A stretch of 6,319 nt of DNA from Candidatus Nitrosomarinus sp. (GTDB lineage: Archaea > Thermoproteota > Nitrososphaeria > Nitrososphaerales > Nitrosopumilaceae), in assembly GCA_003702465.1 (NCBI GenBank), contig REGF01000061.1:1-6319 (forward strand). The letters are read 5' to 3'. The notes under the pieces are model-generated. The model was not told the origin of the DNA, searched no databases, and was given only the letters and a program-made list of their open reading frames with translations. Shown in pieces: positions 5,381-6,319 of the stretch (position 1 is the stretch's first letter; each line of letters opens with the position of its first letter). The position numbers were made by a program, and so were the translations under genes.

Positions 5381-5389
5381 AATATAAAA
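5381..5389 (-). promoter_or_regulatory. TATA-like box for the aquaporin gene
   Basis: The minus-strand sequence TTTTATATT is centred 27 bases before ATG 5358. This favours that start over the in-frame codon at 5406, which lies upstream of the box. Confidence 0.5.
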
Positions 5390-5448
5390 CATGTGATTAT
5401 TATCAAATTATCAAATAAAGTAGCACTATGATGAAAATAGCCATACCG

Positions 5449-5457
5449 TATTAATAT
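5449..5457 (+). promoter_or_regulatory. TATA-like box for the peroxiredoxin gene
   Basis: TATTAATAT is centred 25 bases before ATG 5478, consistent with a leaderless transcript. It lies in the 119-base spacer that also holds the aquaporin box, about 68 bases away on the other strand. Confidence 0.5.
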
Positions 5458-5477
5458 GAAAAAAATTTGAAATTTTT

Positions 5478-5936
5478 ATGCTAGAAATCGGAGATTCTAT
5501 TCCCAAATTTACTCTAGAAGATTCAGAGGGAAAAAAAGTAAAATCAACAGATTTCAAAGGCAAAAAACATGTCATTTACTTTTATCCAAAAGATTTCACT
5601 CCAGGATGCTCAACTCAAGCAGATGAATTTTCAACAGAATATAAGAAATTTCAAAAAGAAGAAGTAGAGATAATTGGAATTAGTCCAGATGATGTTGAAT
5701 CTCATAAAAAATTCTGCAACAAAATGGGAATCAAATATGTATTATTATCAGATTCAGAAAAAGAAGTTTCAAAATTATTTGGAGTTTGGGGTATGAAAAA
5801 ATTCATGGGACGAGAATACATGGGAGTTACTAGGAGTTCATTTTTAGTAAATGAGAAAGGAAAAATTTTCAAAACATATCCAAAGGTAAAACCCAAAGGA
5901 CATGCGTTAGAGGTTTTAGAAGATTTTAAAAAATAA
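5478..5936 (+). CDS. peroxiredoxin, PrxQ/Bcp type
   Basis: The 152-residue protein is a thioredoxin-fold peroxidase that reduces hydrogen peroxide and organic peroxides in the cytoplasm. The active-site block is YPKDFTPGCSTQ, with Thr41 and peroxidatic Cys44; Arg119 in VTRSSF completes the usual triad. The GD.xPxF start and the FLVNEKGKI strand are typical of the family. The Cys five residues after the peroxidatic one, the common resolving Cys in E. coli Bcp, is absent (Asp49 here). Cys80 lies 36 residues after Cys44, the spacing known for PrxQ enzymes that resolve through the next helix, so an intramolecular disulphide Cys44-Cys80 is likely. The reductant is not encoded nearby. The gene is divergent from the aquaporin gene. 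Confidence 0.95.
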   Translation: MLEIGDSIPKFTLEDSEGKKVKSTDFKGKKHVIYFYPKDFTPGCSTQADEFSTEYKKFQKEEVEIIGISPDDVESHKKFCNKMGIKYVLLSDSEKEVSKLFGVWGMKKFMGREYMGVTRSSFLVNEKGKIFKTYPKVKPKGHALEVLEDFKK

Positions 5937-5943
5937 AAATAGA

Positions 5944-5962
5944 AAAAGGTTAGAAACCTTTT
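5944..5962. terminator. 8-bp hairpin between converging genes
   Basis: AAAAGGTT and AACCTTTT form a perfect stem around a three-base AGA loop. Read on the minus strand the hairpin is followed by a T-rich tract (5943 down to about 5923), so it resembles a terminator for the LPKG-motif gene, whose stop codon lies in it. On the plus strand it falls eight bases after the peroxiredoxin stop codon but is not followed by a run of T. Confidence 0.4.
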
Positions 5963-6318
5963 GGCAATGTGCCTCTTGAAGATTTAGCTGGTTCTGGTTC
6001 AGCCTTTGCTTCAAATCCTTTTGGCAATGCACCACCTTTCTTGTTAGCTGCTACTTTTGCTGCTGCTTCGGCTGCTGCTGCTTCAGCTGCTGCTTTTGCA
6101 TCATCAATTTTTTGTTGTTCTAATCTTTTCAGATAATCAGCTTCATAATCGGCTAATTTTTCTGATTTAGATTTGCCATCATCAACATTAGTTGTTTGTT
6201 GAGTTTGTTGAGAGGATTGTGCTTGTTCCATCCCTTTTGGCAATGTGCCTTTAGCAGGCTTTGGTGGTTCTGGTGTTGGAGCTTGTTTTGCTTGTGCTGC
6301 AACGCCATCAACAGTCAT
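5950..6318 (-). CDS. Ala-rich low-complexity protein with three LPKG motifs
   Basis: The frame runs from ATG 6318 to TAA 5950-5952, giving 122 residues. The window ends one base upstream, so this ATG may be the true start or an internal Met. The product has three copies of G(T/A)LPKG(F/M), at 24-30, 96-102 and 116-122; the last copy is the exact C-terminus. Between them lie Pro/Gln-rich stretches (PTPEPPKPAKG and QSSQQTQQTTN), a charged helix (SEKLADYEADYLKRLEQQK) and an Ala-rich helix (AKAAAEAAAAEAAAKVAA). The whole looks disordered apart from a central helix. No enzyme domain, signal or membrane span is seen. The repeated motif suggests a binding or anchoring tail, but the function is unknown to me. 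Confidence 0.65.
   Translation of the reverse strand: MTVDGVAAQAKQAPTPEPPKPAKGTLPKGMEQAQSSQQTQQTTNVDDGKSKSEKLADYEADYLKRLEQQKIDDAKAAAEAAAAEAAAKVAANKKGGALPKGFEAKAEPEPAKSSRGTLPKGF
5957..6250 (-). repeat. three DNA copies of the LPKG-coding unit
   Basis: The 18-base unit CCTTTTGGCAATGTGCCT occurs identically at 5957-5974 and 6233-6250. A diverged copy begins at 6017 and shares CCTTTTGGCAATG. All are in the same reading frame and encode the protein motif G(T/A)LPKG. Near-identity at synonymous sites suggests recent duplication or conversion, or strong codon preference. Confidence 0.6.
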
Positions 6319-6319
6319 A

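Noticed and set aside
5359..5406. 16-codon N-terminal extension of the aquaporin
   Set aside because: It would begin upstream of the TATA-like box at 5381-5389, so the codons from 5406 would not be in the predicted transcript; MIP proteins normally start near the first span.
5702..5896. Minus-strand 64-codon ORF antisense to the peroxiredoxin
   Set aside because: The peroxiredoxin is certain; the ORF has no start signal and typical shadow composition.
6060..6110. Ala-codon repeat resembling a DNA tandem repeat or CRISPR-like array
   Set aside because: The GCT/GCA-type triplet repeats simply encode the Ala-rich helix; there are no spacers and no regular repeat length.

Overview
The window looks like a piece of chromosome from a low-GC archaeon, most likely a marine ammonia-oxidising member of the Nitrososphaerota (Nitrosopumilus or Nitrosarchaeum type). 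That placement is inference. It rests on strong AT richness, short intergenic gaps, an intronless archaeal-type tRNA without an encoded CCA, AT-rich TATA-like boxes about 24-28 bases before most start codons (typical of leaderless archaeal transcripts), and the character of the proteins. No insertion sequence, CRISPR array, prophage gene or rRNA is visible, and the gene content is mostly housekeeping plus small lineage-type proteins.

Left part (1-989). A gene cut off by the window edge reads leftward from 53. A 251-base spacer follows, with one doubtful short ORF. Three small rightward genes come next: a 52-residue single-span membrane protein (TTG start), a 99-residue protein of unknown function, and a 57-residue Cys-rich probable zinc-binding protein. 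They end tail-to-tail against a leftward block: a short beta-carbonic-anhydrase-like protein (999-1370), an 85-residue helical protein (1438-1695) and DNA-3-methyladenine glycosylase I, tag (1764-2318).

Middle (2319-4594). tag and a rightward four-span membrane protein (2370-2795, possibly GtrA-like) diverge from one AT-rich box almost exactly midway between their start codons. The membrane protein meets a leftward paired-CBS protein (2796-3194) with both stop codons inside one TGATCA. Upstream of the CBS gene, on the same strand, lie tRNA-Arg(GCG) (3231-3305) and a two-gene unit: a helical acidic protein (4160-4594) whose end overlaps the start of a SAM-methyltransferase-like protein (3328-4167).

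Right part (4595-6319). An aquaporin-family channel (4642-5358, leftward) and a PrxQ/Bcp-type peroxiredoxin (5478-5936, rightward) diverge from a 119-base spacer holding one TATA box for each. The peroxiredoxin runs into a leftward Ala-rich low-complexity protein with three LPKG motifs (5950-6318), which reaches the window edge. A perfect 8-bp hairpin lies between these last two genes.

The points most worth following are the channel's unusual inferred selectivity filter (His/His/Ala/Arg, with a TIP-like His), the very short carbonic-anhydrase-like protein in a probable autotroph, the shared divergent TATA box, the repeated LPKGF tail, and a tRNA gene whose promoter predicts transcription starting at or next to the mature 5' end. 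I see no clear sign of a wholly new multi-gene system.
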